Shown in pieces: positions 36,743 through 47,959 of a DNA stretch of 64,000 nt. Source of the stretch: Fusarium oxysporum f. sp. lycopersici 4287. Taxonomy: Eukaryota; Ascomycota; Sordariomycetes; Hypocreales; Nectriaceae. The stretch spans positions 3,788,505 through 3,852,504 of the forward strand of contig NC_030989.1 in the NCBI RefSeq assembly GCF_000149955.1, read 5' to 3'. Positions within the stretch are counted from its first letter, which is position 1. Each line of letters begins with the position of its first letter. Below the pieces are notes generated by a model. It ran no database searches, had not been told where the DNA came from, and saw nothing but the letters and a program-made list of their open reading frames with translations. A program made the position numbers and the translations under genes.

Positions 36743-37668
36743 ATTCAGAACTGCTTTTGCGTTTTCTGATCAAGAAATATAGGAGCCACACTTTATGTAA
36801 AAGAATGGCTGTACGAAGCTGGAGTTTGTCTGTCTTCAGCCAAACAAGTAAAATCGAGACAGTTCGGGGGCGTGTCTGATGAGAACGAGAGATGTATATG
36901 AGAAATCCGAACTTCAGACTGCCCCGCGAGAGCTTCTGATAAGTCCAGTTTGCTTCTTTTTGGTGTAGCGTGGCTGTGCGATTTATTTGGAGACAACCTA
37001 AGCCACAAATGATAGTAAACGTTTTGACATTCCCCTAGACATTCTGCATAACATTATCTCCTCCACTGGGCTGGCACTAACACCAATACCCTTTGCCCGC
37101 ATTAGCGCCAGTCCTGGCACGGTCCACCTTGTGTTTCGCTACCAACATCGAGCCGCCACGACGATATCGAGAAATATTAAACGCTGTGATAGTTGAGTTG
37201 AGTCGAAATACCCTGGGATGTATTTGTAAGATTGCGTATCATCGAAAGGAGATATGGCATACCGCATAAAGAATGAACCCTAAGCATATGGGACGCCCTG
37301 GGAGCTCGGTTCGTTCATTGTCCTGTCCTTTTGTTGGCGGCCAATTTGGTGTGATCAATAATTAGTTAGCCAGTACCTAATAAGGGTCCCTGGTCACCTA
37401 AGCCGATATCATTTCAAGCGTCGCCGACTCTCCCTCGACATCCCCCATTTTGAAAGGAGACCAAGCAACCACTAAGTCTGCGATACAATATTTTACTGCA
37501 AGAAAGGGTCGACAAAAATTCCCGAAGCTTCTTGATTTACGCCGCGACTCGTGAAATAAGGCGGTGTCCAACCCGCTGCACTTGGCGGTGGAACGTTGGT
37601 AGTCATAGGCTTGTGAGTCTAGCCAGGTTGTGGGAGGACTCCTGCATCTGCAGTTCGACGCATCAAAA
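36743..37668. promoter_or_regulatory. divergent intergenic region, NAT3 / unknown acidic protein
   Basis: 926 bases between divergent starts; both promoters must lie here. No recognisable site or gene. Confidence 0.5.
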
Positions 37669-38853
37669 ATGCCATCATCGCCGCATACTCCCAGACACTC
37701 TCGGAACTCGTCCGCCTTCGATAGCTTCTCAGGCTCGCCCCAAGCCCGAAGGCTCTCCAAGTCATCGGTGCAAGAACCTTCCACCCCGTTCCGAAACAGC
37801 TTCAATCAGCAGGATGCATCCGACTTGGGTGGAAACGGCATGGGCAACCTAGCTGATGAGCTTGCCGACGCCTTTTCTGACTCAGGAGACGAAGGCGAAT
37901 ACACAGATGGTGATGCCAACAGTGACATGTTTGGAGCTGAAGGGCAAGGGCAGGGCAGTGATCAGATCGACGAGATCGAAGATACCGAGGACACCAACAG
38001 TCCTAAAAAGCAAGGAAGTGATAGGGCAAAGGCTATGAACCTCACACTTCTCTCACCTCGACGGAAACACCAGCGTCAAACTAGTAATTACGATGGGAGT
38101 GAATATGGCTCGGAATCCGACCTGGATTCCCCTGGTATGCCACCTGGCTTGGTGTCCAAAATGGATGCTGTAGAGTCGCTGGCTCGGAGAGGAACAGAGA
38201 ACTACGGTGGCCCAGCAGACGATGTTTTCAGGAGAGTGACGAACGCCCTGCGGGATCTCGGCTCCCAGTCAAGTGTTGAAGCTAGCGCCTCAAGGTCTGT
38301 AGATGCGATGGCGCTTTTAATACAATTTGAGGCTAACATAGATCATAGGTTGATAACGGCACACTCAGCGTTGACCACGCACCTGAATCACCAATCTCGC
38401 CAGATCCATAACCTCTCCTTCTCTTTGCTGTCTCCTCTCGTTGCACCGCCGGACCCAGAGACTATTGACGACTTGATACCGTTGCTCTTAAACCTCTCTG
38501 ATGCCATGCCACGGCCTTCAACATCGGCCTTCAACTCCTTAACAAGCCTTCACACCCTTACAACTGAGCTTGTCCAAAACCTCAATTATCTCTCTGACAC
38601 ACTACACATGTCTCGCCAGACAACGGCAATGGCGACAAGAAGACTGAAGAGTGCAAAGGAGATTGTGGCTGAGATGAGGAGGGAAGAGGAGCTTAGGGAG
38701 GAGGGCGAGCGATGGCTGACAAGGGGCAATTGGGGAGAACGTCTGGAGAAGAGAGAATGTGCAGGAGTGTGTGGAGATGTGATTGGCGGATTCGAGGAGG
38801 TCTGCAATGGATGGCGAGAGAGACTGCTCGCGCAAGCAGAGGCCCAAGCATGA
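37669..38853 (+). CDS. fungal hypothetical protein with acidic N-terminus and helical C-terminus
   Basis: Single exon, 394 residues, from the first ATG (MPSSPHTPRHSRNSSAF). The first half is Ser/Thr/Pro-rich, then acidic (ADELADAFSDSGDEGEYTDG), and probably disordered. From about residue 205 it becomes helical with well-spaced hydrophobics (MALLIQFEANIDHRLITAHS; LLLNLSDAMPRP; LVQNLNYLSDTLHMSRQ), ending in a charged helix with EEELREEGERWLTRGNW. The codon character and ordered C-terminal half argue for a real conserved protein, but I do not recognise a domain. A subunit of a helical-bundle complex is conceivable; no function is claimed. Confidence 0.75.
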   Translation: MPSSPHTPRHSRNSSAFDSFSGSPQARRLSKSSVQEPSTPFRNSFNQQDASDLGGNGMGNLADELADAFSDSGDEGEYTDGDANSDMFGAEGQGQGSDQIDEIEDTEDTNSPKKQGSDRAKAMNLTLLSPRRKHQRQTSNYDGSEYGSESDLDSPGMPPGLVSKMDAVESLARRGTENYGGPADDVFRRVTNALRDLGSQSSVEASASRSVDAMALLIQFEANIDHRLITAHSALTTHLNHQSRQIHNLSFSLLSPLVAPPDPETIDDLIPLLLNLSDAMPRPSTSAFNSLTSLHTLTTELVQNLNYLSDTLHMSRQTTAMATRRLKSAKEIVAEMRREEELREEGERWLTRGNWGERLEKRECAGVCGDVIGGFEEVCNGWRERLLAQAEAQA

Positions 38854-41520
38854 ACAATGGAATGAGTCAAGTGCTCGTGTGCTAGTGGTGCGGGACATAC
38901 TCACATGCCGACCCTTTCCAACATTCGGGCCTGGAGGCCTTTATTTTGTTGCGCATACATATATATCCCTGACTGACTGACATCATTCTTTTTCCTTTTC
39001 TTTTACCCCTTGAAAACGCCATTCCATATTTTCTTTGTTCATTTTCACAATTTTCAGGGTGGCTTGACCGTGCTTTGAAGGAACAAGGCGCAGCAAGGTA
39101 TGGAGGGAGATCTCTGTTGGGAGACTGACCTCGACATGATAGAACAATTTTTAGAGGCATCGTCAAAGAACGAACAATAGAATGAAGTGATGACTCAAGG
39201 TTCCCATAACCGCAAGCTGCAGGATATCTGACCTCGAAGTGTTGGAGAGTTCAGCTTTCAGTCGGGCGTACAAGAACACCCAAGATAGCGTATAGCATGA
39301 ACGATTGTTATTATTTACCACAGCTTGTTTTCCCTAGAATCGACGTTTGCTTGTGGAGTGGAGTTTAGAAGCCATCCGAGCGGCCACAGGCCAGTATTCA
39401 TGTCCGTCCTGGGACCCATCATCTGGCCAAAACATTCCATTGGAATTCAGGTGGGGGGAGAAGAAAAAAGGGGATAAGAGGGGAAAAGAGCGACGCGGTT
39501 TAGACGCGTTGAGTGGCGTGTCGTCGCGGATTAACGCGAACCGTGTCAACAGTGTTCCTCATTCGTAATAGCACTGTAGACAGAACCAGGCGCTTATTGG
39601 ACGCTGACACGCTGGTAGTCTGAGAGGCCACAGACAAAGGACACAAACAAGCAATGCAATCGATGACAATTCAGAGCCAACCAATTGACTTGAGCCTCGA
39701 AGGCTGGGGCAGAGAGATCGCGCTACATACGCGCGTGTTACGTTCAGCTGCGATCCAATCACTGAATTAACTACAGTTGTTCAAGATCACCGATATCTAG
39801 ATGAGTACCTAGGATATGTCGATATATATCCGTAGATGCTAAAGTGAGTAAAGCATGTTCTCGTCATCTGTGATCGCCAAACGATGAGGTCTGAACTAAC
39901 TAGCTGCGGAACGTCCCGCTTGTTTGTTATACCTTAGCTTGTAGACTGCTCCGAGACCGGCTCCGAAAATATTGATTGTCCAGATACAAACAAAATAAAA
40001 ACAATTGATCGTCTCGCATCCGGGCACCAGACCTTACAAATATACGTATGTATATTGCAAGGAATCAGCCTCAAATCAATTAGCCTCAATTTTTATTACT
40101 CTCCCACTTCTTGTGTCTCGCGCCCTTGTTGCATTGCCCGCGTGCATATTGTTGTTTTGTATGCGTCTAAGTCATGCATAAGGCGAATGTATGCGCTTCT
40201 TATTAATGACATTCAATATATGTAAATCCTTATGTCTGGTATGGCTAGCTTGAGAGGCTAGTAGTATCAATTTCAATTATTATTACGGCGGCTGTGAAAT
40301 AATCATAGGTACTTAGTCAAAGCCCCGTTTCTTGTTGTTCACATAGGTCGAAATCAAATGCACAACATACTATTGTTTGGTGATGCTTTCTTCCAGAGTC
40401 GACACCTCTTTTCCTCTCAGCCGTTGAGAATGACGCAGCAGCTGACACCAAAGGCAGACAGATGCCGTGCCATGTGCTCGCCGGCACCAACCGAATACCC
40501 GGATTGCCTATGTTGGTAAGTAAGGTACTGGGTATCATGAATCAAGAGGGACCCTCCTGATAAGAGAGGGGGGACAGGAACAATATAGTTTCAACGGTCT
40601 CAAGAAGAAGAGGAATGGGAAGAACAATTGAGCATCCATGAGTTCTATTGAGAAACAAGAAACCTGCCTATGTCGAACAATGGTCGTCCACTCAATCGCG
40701 TCTCATTATGTTCAAGTCTATTGCTCCTCTCGTTCAATAACAGAATCACGGTTCTTCTGCTATTATTTTGGTTGTTGTTATTGACCCGCGCGTTTCCTGG
40801 TCGTCCGCGGTCCCTCCTTGTCAAGCCCGTCCGGGGGGCGCAGGGGGTTTGGTTCTGATGTCTGAGCTATCTGATTGGCCACGCGATTTCTAGCGCGCCA
40901 TGAGAGCCCCAGTTCAACCTCCCTCCAACAGCAACAAGCAACATCCCTCACGAGAGCTGCGACCCTCTTCCCGCCACCCCTAGCGCATTTCTGCCCAGCA
41001 CCACCTCAGCACTGGACATTACCGCACCTCACCCGCCCGCTTCAACCTCCGTCCTCCACTACTGCTGGCTCTGGCTGACTTGGATCTTGCACCTCACGCC
41101 TCATATCGTCAACTATCGCGTCGTGCATCATCACAAGCTTTCCTTTTTTCACTTTCTTCGAGTCGACGGCCATTGGTTCTCTTCAGCATATTATACTTTT
41201 ATCGATTAAGTACGAGCTCGCTTCACTAACGTCATCGAGTATTGTGATCAACGTTTCCAGTCCCTGTCTGGGTTTCTGCGAGAATATCGGGACAATGCGA
41301 TAAACGCCTTACAACGAACAAAGATTGATTTTAGCTGGACGGTGCTTGGGACTGCGCCCTCACCGTCTCGCCTCGACTCTCTTTTTATACTCATCGCTTG
41401 ATCAATATCAACCAAACGACGCTCCTACGATTGCCTCGCAATCTTCATATCTATAACCACCACCTGCTACAACGGCCCTTCAGTACCTTGACTGCAAACT
41501 GTATCGCCAATATCGAAATT
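38854..41520. other. intergenic region upstream of CDH1
   Basis: 2.7 kb between tandem plus-strand genes. AT-rich around 39.8-40.3 kb, with no supported gene. The final 350 bases are pyrimidine-rich and probably the CDH1 leader. It contains a minimal upstream ORF (ATG CGA TAA at 41295-41303), 217 bases before the CDH1 ATG and the only ATG I see there. Confidence 0.5.
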
Positions 41521-43434
41521 ATGGCGGCGCTCCCAGAAGCCGCGGGCATGGCTGCCTTGAATCATCAATCCGCAAAGCGAGCTATCGACGAATCCAAGAG
41601 CCATACCGCCACTCCTCGCTCATCCACACCTCCCCGCTCAGATCGCGCCCGTTTAGAACCCCGACATAGCCACGATAACGCACCAAACCGTGCTCTCCGC
41701 AGCAATGCCAGGAAAAGCGAAGGCGCCCGCGCGAGTCCTTTCGACATCGATGCCGTCGATAGTGCGCTGCTCCGAGAGTTTCAACGTCCGCAACGTGAGA
41801 GCACCCCAGGTGCCAGCCCTCATCGTAAGCGGCAGCGAATAAATGGCGATCGGTTTGTTGACCCCTTACTTTGACCGCCGCATATGCTCATCCTCCTGCA
41901 GATTCATTCCGACCCGCTCTGGCCAGGACCTGCAAGCAAGCTTCAGTCTATTGCATGAGGATGGATCTCCTGCCACACCATCAAAACAAAAGAAACGTAC
42001 ACCACATGGCGAGCTCCATTTTCAGAAGAGTATGTTGTTACCTAAACACCCTATCTAACTCGGACATTGACATGAAATGCCAGCGGAGGAAGCAAACCGG
42101 ACCTTTTCCCACCTGGCTACGTGCTGAGCTCTTCGAGAGCTCTGTACCACAAGCAGCTACCNNNNNNNNNNNNNNNNNNNNNNNNNNNNNNNNNNNNNNN
42201 NNNNNNNNNNNNNNNNNNNNNNNNNNNNNNNNNNNNNNNNNNNNNNNNNNNNNNNNNNNNNNNNNNNNNNNNNNNNNNNNNNNNNNNNNNNNNNNNNNNN
42301 NNNNNNNNNNNNNNNNNNNNNNNNNNNNNNNNNNNNNNNNNNNNNNNNNNNNNNNNNNNNNNNNNNNNNNNNNNNNNNNNNNNNNNNNNNNNNNNNNNNN
42401 NNNNNNNNNNNNNNNNNNNNNNNNNNNNAATGCTACTGAGTCCCAGACGTCAGCCCAGAGCTGTCAGTAAGGTTCCTTACAAGGTTCTCGATGCTCCCGA
42501 ACTAGCCGATGACTTTTACCTTAACTTGGTCGACTGGGGAAGTGCCAACATTCTCGGAGTTGGCCTGGGCTCCAGTGTGTACATGTGGAATGCGCAAACT
42601 AGCAAAGTCAACAAGCTCTGCACACTCGATGATGACACTGTCACAAGCGTTTCATGGATTCAAAAAGGCACGCACCTTGCTATAGGAACGGGCAAAGGCC
42701 TTGTACAAATCTGGGACGCGGAAAAGGCTCGCAGGCTACGAACAATGACCGGACACATAGCAAGAGTAGGTTCTCTCGCTTGGAACACGCACATTCTCAC
42801 ATCTGGATCACGCGATCGATTGATCTATCACCGGGATGTACGGGCCCCGGATCAGTGGCTGAGGAAACTGGTCGGCCATAAACAGGAAGTCTGTGGACTC
42901 AAATGGAATTGCGAAGACGGTCAACTAGCGAGTGGTGGCAACGACAACAAGCTCATGGTCTGGGATAAGCTCTCGGAGACACCGCTTTGGAAGTTCTCAG
43001 ATCACACCGCAGCCGTCAAAGCAATATCGTGGTCGCCCCATCAGCGCGGCCTTCTGGCTTCTGGAGGTGGCACTGCAGACCGTCGCATAATATTTCACGA
43101 CACCGTCAAGGGCTCAGTCATCAACGAGATCGACACAGGCAGCCAGGTTTGCAATATTGCTTGGTCGAAAAACTCGAATGAAATCGTATCCACGCATGGA
43201 TACAGCCAAAATCAGATTGTTGTCTGGAAGTATCCTTCTATGACCCAGGTGGCCAGCCTCACAGGCCACACCTATCGTGTGCTTTACTTGGCTATGAGCC
43301 CAGATGGCCGAACAATCGTGACTGGCGCTGGAGATGAGACCTTGAGGTTCTGGTCCACCTTTGGCCGCAGACCTGGGACTCGAGAAGACGGAGATAATGG
43401 AGGTCGGCTTGCCGACTTGGCTGTTATTCGCTGA
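41521..43434 (+). CDS. CDH1: Cdh1/Fizzy-related APC/C activator (gap and frameshift in assembly)
   Basis: WD40 co-activator that binds the anaphase-promoting complex and selects substrates from late mitosis through G1. Exons 41521-41852, 41902-42029 and 42084-43434. The C-box DRFIPTR is at residues 110-116, followed by a basic KQKKRTPHGELHFQK segment and ELFESSVPQ. After the gap come SPRRQPRAVSKVPYKVLDAP, DDFYLNLVDWGS and seven WD blades, ending in the IR tail (AVIR). Two defects interrupt the frame. Near 42115 an extra G in CTGGCTACG shifts TFSHL out of LRAELF. Then 267 N (42162-42428) replace the Ser-rich linker, and the frame beyond is shifted again. Both are probably assembly faults, since the protein is conserved on either side. 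Confidence 0.9.
42162..42428. other. assembly gap (267 N)
   Basis: Run of 267 undetermined bases inside the third CDH1 exon. The family linker here is roughly 90-100 residues, so the size is about right, but the coding frame does not carry across, so the exact length is probably wrong or an intron is hidden. Confidence 0.99.
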
Positions 43435-44284
43435 GTCTTCCAGTTGATGGCGATCAGGGGTTGCCTTACATCATTTTTACGAGTTGCTCAGAAGCGTTTC
43501 GATATGTTCGCTCTAGACTATGACCATATACCATATGGAATGCGCATTTTTACTACAGGCACAGTGCAAGGAGTTCCTGGAACTCTTGAAAGTCGCAGAT
43601 TGTGCGCTACAATTCATACCCCCAAGGCTATTGCATTATGCATTTATTGGCGTTGTATCAGGAATCACTCGGTGCTTCACTGGGTTATGGAAGGCGGTGT
43701 TGGCAGGATTGCTTTACTGGTTTTGGGACTTAGGGGTTTGTGACGGATCATGACACCCCATTTGGATGAAAGGATGGGTTTAACGATGGAAAGGGGTCTC
43801 TCTTTACCTTTCAGGCAGGTAAAGCGAGCAAACGGGCGAGCTATAGCGATTGTTTTCTGTTCATTTTGGCCATTCGGCCCGCATAGCGCAGCGGATTACC
43901 CGATGGTAAGGTAGATAGATGCCTGATGAATCTGACGGGGCAAACCTCCCCATTCATGTTCAACGAACGGACTTCCCATAATTGTGGTGATCGTCGTGAT
44001 CAACTGTAATACGTTATGGTAGCCTGCACATATTCACGCCGACACTGATACGCAACTGACAAGAGCTGTCATAGTAACACAATAGTTGGGGGGTATCCAT
44101 AAGTAGTATTTTGTCTTTTAGTGAGAATTAATTGACAGGTAAAGGTTCAGTGAACGTTAGTAACATCGCATTGCTTAAATATCACAAACCAATGATAGGA
44201 AAAGGTAAGTAAGGATCTCATCACATACCCCATGCCAATACAAAGGCATGCACGAATGTATGCTTCTTAATTTATAGACCAAGT
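43435..44284. other. convergent intergenic region, CDH1 / GPC1
   Basis: 850 bases between two stop codons, containing both 3' UTRs. A 99-codon ORF beginning at 43444 lies entirely in the CDH1 3' UTR and shows no family resemblance. Confidence 0.5.
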
Positions 44285-45985
44285 TCAACGCGTTCGCCTG
44301 CCTCGTGTTGTGTCAACTGAATTCCCAGCAACTCCAGTAGCAGAAGAGCTTCGTGTTTCATCTAGAAGAGGGATCTTGTCCACACTAACAGGCCGATTCA
44401 CATCATCTTTGGACAGAGACGTTCCTTCCATCAAGTCCTTCTCTCGATTAACTTCATTCATGGACGGAATCTGGCCAGTAGATGCTGAGGGAGCCGCTCC
44501 CTGTTGAGCTTGGCGAGGGACAGAGGATGCATCGGGTCGGGGATTTAGCGGAGGCGATAGTGGCATGTATTCGGGAGAATTTTGCCATTGAGCCACCTCG
44601 GCCTTCATAGCCTCTAGCTCTTTCTGGAAGCGCACCCCAAATACATCGATATAATATGTGGCGCCATTATAGATACTCCAAGTAAAGACCACCATAAGGA
44701 AGCCTGCAGAAGCCCAGCGGCTCAGGAACCATAAGGGGCAAGGGAGCATAGTCAGAAGAGCATATGAATACTGAATCATCATGAAGGTTGCTTCTTGCAT
44801 GTGCTCTGGTTGTCGGAGGACAAACTTTCCCAGCCAGGTTTTGGCATATGATCTCTTGAGCCAAGTAAACGAGGTTGGCCGACCAGCTGCAATCTTGTCT
44901 CTTCGGCGCACAGTAATGAAGATGTAGTACAAGACTTGCCAGAAGATATAAGGGAGGGAACTCCAAGCAAGCATCGACACTACATTGGCATATGCTGTTG
45001 GGGAGCCTGGAGGGGAATTCTTGATGGTCCAAATTGCAGGAAAGCGTTCTTTCTGCTCATCAGGCGAAAACAGGTGAACGATGCAATGCAAAGTCGCACA
45101 TGGCATGATGTGGATGAACAGCGATGTAACTTTGTCGAAACTGTGGAAGACCAGTGAATTGCGCCACATGATAATGGCAACTGCGTTGTTACCAAAAGCC
45201 AGGCAGTATGAGGCGGTAAAGAGACGCTTCGAGCCGGGAAAGATCCATATCGAGAGAGCCAGTAGAAGGTTGGTGAAGTAGCAGAGGTCTGCGAGGAAGT
45301 AGTGGTAGCCACGTCGATGATATGTGAAGAATCGAATCGGCATGAAATACAAGAGTTGTACGGTGTACCACAAATGAAAGTACTCTGGGTATGCGCCAAT
45401 GAGGTATCCGCTGACGAAGATGTTCATAACACCAAAGATAAAGGACACCTTTTCTCTGGCACTGATAACCTTTGTGTCGTTCCATCGTTTCCCGAGCTTA
45501 TCGACACGGCGTTGCATCTGTTTGCGGTACCGATCGAGCTGTTCATCAGCCTCAGGGACCCGGCGTCTCCACTCCTCAACCATGCGATCCCGAGCAGATT
45601 GTGTCTTAGTCTTGATCGCCTCCCTGGAACGCCTGACCTTGTCCGTCTGCGCTGAGATGCCCTTCTGTAGCTTCTCGAGCTGCTGGGGAAGAGCAAAGTT
45701 GTCGAGAAGGTCAAGCACAGATAGGCGATCTAGAGGTGGAAGGCCATCCCAGTCCTCATGGTTGGAACTGCTACCAGAAAAGGACGGGTTTCTCGAGTGC
45801 ATCGAGCCTCTGGGCGTCGTAGCACCCAGCATTGGAGTGTCAAGAAGGGCGGAGTCGGCAGGTGGGTTGTTCGGAGAAGAAGGAGCTTCATGATCAGGCG
45901 TGAGGATCATCTCGCTATCGGTTGAGATATTGTCGGATTTGAGGCCTTGGGCAGTACGCGAGGCTCCCTTTGTATCGTCATCCAT
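44285..45985 (-). CDS. GPC1: glycerophosphocholine acyltransferase Gpc1
   Basis: Membrane acyltransferase that acylates glycerophosphocholine to lysophosphatidylcholine in phosphatidylcholine remodelling (yeast YGR149W family, formerly DUF2838). Single exon, 566 residues. The first 110 residues are polar, then a coiled coil (QLEKLQKGISAQTDKVRRS to KLGKRWNDTK), then a polytopic region from about 180 to 450 with roughly eight hydrophobic segments. Conserved signatures include SGYLIGAYPEYFHLWYT, FFTYHRRGYHYFLADLCYF, FHSFDKVTSLFIHIMP and YNGATYYIDVFG. The C-terminus is Ser/Pro-rich and probably phosphorylated. Topology places the polar tails in the cytosol by analogy only. Confidence 0.9.
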   Translation of the reverse strand: MDDDTKGASRTAQGLKSDNISTDSEMILTPDHEAPSSPNNPPADSALLDTPMLGATTPRGSMHSRNPSFSGSSSNHEDWDGLPPLDRLSVLDLLDNFALPQQLEKLQKGISAQTDKVRRSREAIKTKTQSARDRMVEEWRRRVPEADEQLDRYRKQMQRRVDKLGKRWNDTKVISAREKVSFIFGVMNIFVSGYLIGAYPEYFHLWYTVQLLYFMPIRFFTYHRRGYHYFLADLCYFTNLLLALSIWIFPGSKRLFTASYCLAFGNNAVAIIMWRNSLVFHSFDKVTSLFIHIMPCATLHCIVHLFSPDEQKERFPAIWTIKNSPPGSPTAYANVVSMLAWSSLPYIFWQVLYYIFITVRRRDKIAAGRPTSFTWLKRSYAKTWLGKFVLRQPEHMQEATFMMIQYSYALLTMLPCPLWFLSRWASAGFLMVVFTWSIYNGATYYIDVFGVRFQKELEAMKAEVAQWQNSPEYMPLSPPLNPRPDASSVPRQAQQGAAPSASTGQIPSMNEVNREKDLMEGTSLSKDDVNRPVSVDKIPLLDETRSSSATGVAGNSVDTTRGRRTR

Positions 45986-46750
45986 GATTTGGGCGTATCC
46001 TTCCTGTCCAATTTCACGTGCTGAGAGTGATGTATAGGTGGTTGCTTTAGATGTAAGCTGGGCAATACAGAATGAGAATAAAGGCAGTACTCGCCAAAGA
46101 GGGAATACTCACGACAAAGAGGAAGCGTGGCCAAAGCAGCACGAGTAAAGGGTACCCAGTGCAAGGGAGCGCGACACAAATGCTTATATAGGATCCTGAG
46201 ACAAGCTCTGTTCTGCGGACAGGGAGTAGCTAGCGGATCATAATAGTATGTCACTTGGAGCTGGAACAAGGGGTCGGGTGATTCGAGAAGCAGATGTTAA
46301 AAGGGACCTATTCAGGCTGAAGATAAGGCAAGACGAGACGAGACAGACAGATTTGAGCTATGCAAATCGGGGAGTGATAAGAGGAAGTGGAAGAGAGGTT
46401 GATTGAGTCAAGGTGAAACCAAGGGAGAACACCAGCGGTGACGAAACATGCACGTGGGATGGATAGAATGCGAATGGATGTGAAGCAGGCAAAGCCCACC
46501 AACGCCAACAGCCCACCTAAGGTAAGGTATTCATTCAGTACCCAAGGCCAAGTCAGTCAGAGCTGGATAGACCCGGAACCGATGATGAAATGTAACTAAA
46601 ATGACTGGGCTGAAAGCTTGCTTGTTGGGGAAGTGGAGACAATTGCACATGCACTTACGCTAAGAACAAGAGTGCATGTTCATATTCCAAAGCACTACCG
46701 TATGAGGAGGTAGAAGTAACAAAGAACTAGTTACCATATGACAGAAATAG

Positions 46751-46792
<42 letters not shown>

Positions 46793-47959
46793 GGTACTCT
46801 TCTAAAGCGTTTGGAAGGTTGATAAGTGAAGTTCAGCTTAGAACAGTGTGAAATATATCTTTATTCCCTGAACCACGAGGGGTAGTACGGACACGCCACC
46901 CAAGTCGACGATCCGCCCAGATATTAAAATAGCATCCATCAAACAAGCATTTTGCTTCCAGGAAAGATCTCCCTCCCACTGCCGTGCGACTTGGTAAGTT
47001 GTTGCATCATACATCCTCTTCACTTGCAAAAGGTATCGAGGCACTATAATAAGAGACTTTGCTGTTTGGTACTCAGTCGCCCTGTAACCTGCAGACTAAA
47101 GGCCTTCCAAGACGTGGCTGATCGACTCTGCACGCATATGGTACTGCTCTTTGATCTTTACAGAGTCTCGAGTCCCAAGGTACTAAGGTAATGTAGTCAT
47201 GTGGATTTATTCAACCTTTTGTTTCGAGGTTGCGTGGTGATTCCTCGGAACCTAATTGGCTATGAATGATACTAGACCACATACCACATTGCATTATCCT
47301 GGTCTTAGCCTGTCTGCCTATCTGTCCTGCATCCATCACCTGGTACATGTCGCTTGTGTCCGATGGAAGCATTTGATCTGGTGAACACTATAGATACCTT
47401 ATTAGATGGTGCTTGAAGGTCTCATCTTGAAGCACTAGAGCGAGATTGGGTGCCTGAGGCAACAAGGTGCCATTTCCTCTATCGAAACGTTAGGGTCACG
47501 TTTGATTGGCCCGAATTAAGGTCCCGCATCTGCAATTGCTAAGGTAGACTCAAGTAAAATACCGGGAACCTACTCCAAACTCAAGCCGAGTCGCGCGACG
47601 CGTTACCCATCATTTCAACTTTCCTAGCACGCGAAGAGGCTTGACTATCCGTCACTTATTCTCGTGGTCGATAATGCATGCTATTAGTTGCGCTGTGTCA
47701 GATCTCGCAACGTAACTCGGCTTCTGTTGCGCATATCACTCGCGCGCTCCTGATTCCGGTTTTATTCGTTTGCGCGACTCGTTGGCGCAATTCGAGCCCC
47801 GGCCACCACTTTGACGCGCCCTCGCTCAACACCACGAGTTGAACTCAAGACCAGGCGTGACCCCTCTAATCTACCTTAGCACCGCATTCTCCCGTCGCGA
47901 CTACACGCCTTCCACTCTCTTTTCCTAGACACCTGGCCGTGCTGCCCCACGACCTCATC
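45986..47959. promoter_or_regulatory. divergent intergenic region, GPC1 / SMC1
   Basis: 2.0 kb between divergent starts with no gene seen. It includes a 37-base poly-A run (46753-46789). The region just before SMC1 is rich in CGCG and GCGCGACTCGTTGGCGC-like stretches (47690-47790), consistent with cell-cycle MBF-type sites (ACGCGT-like, for example GACGCGTT near 47597); this is suggestive only. Confidence 0.45.
46753..46789. repeat. poly-A tract, 37 bases
   Basis: Uninterrupted run of 37 A. No coding or element-like sequence precedes it and no target-site duplication is evident. Confidence 0.95.

Noticed and set aside
43444..43743. 99-codon ORF directly after the CDH1 stop
   Set aside because: It lies in the 3' UTR, has no family resemblance, and CDH1 already ends in its functional IR tail.
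46753..46789. Poly-A as the tail of a LINE or processed pseudogene
   Set aside because: No coding remnant lies upstream and no flanking duplication of the bases after the tract is visible.
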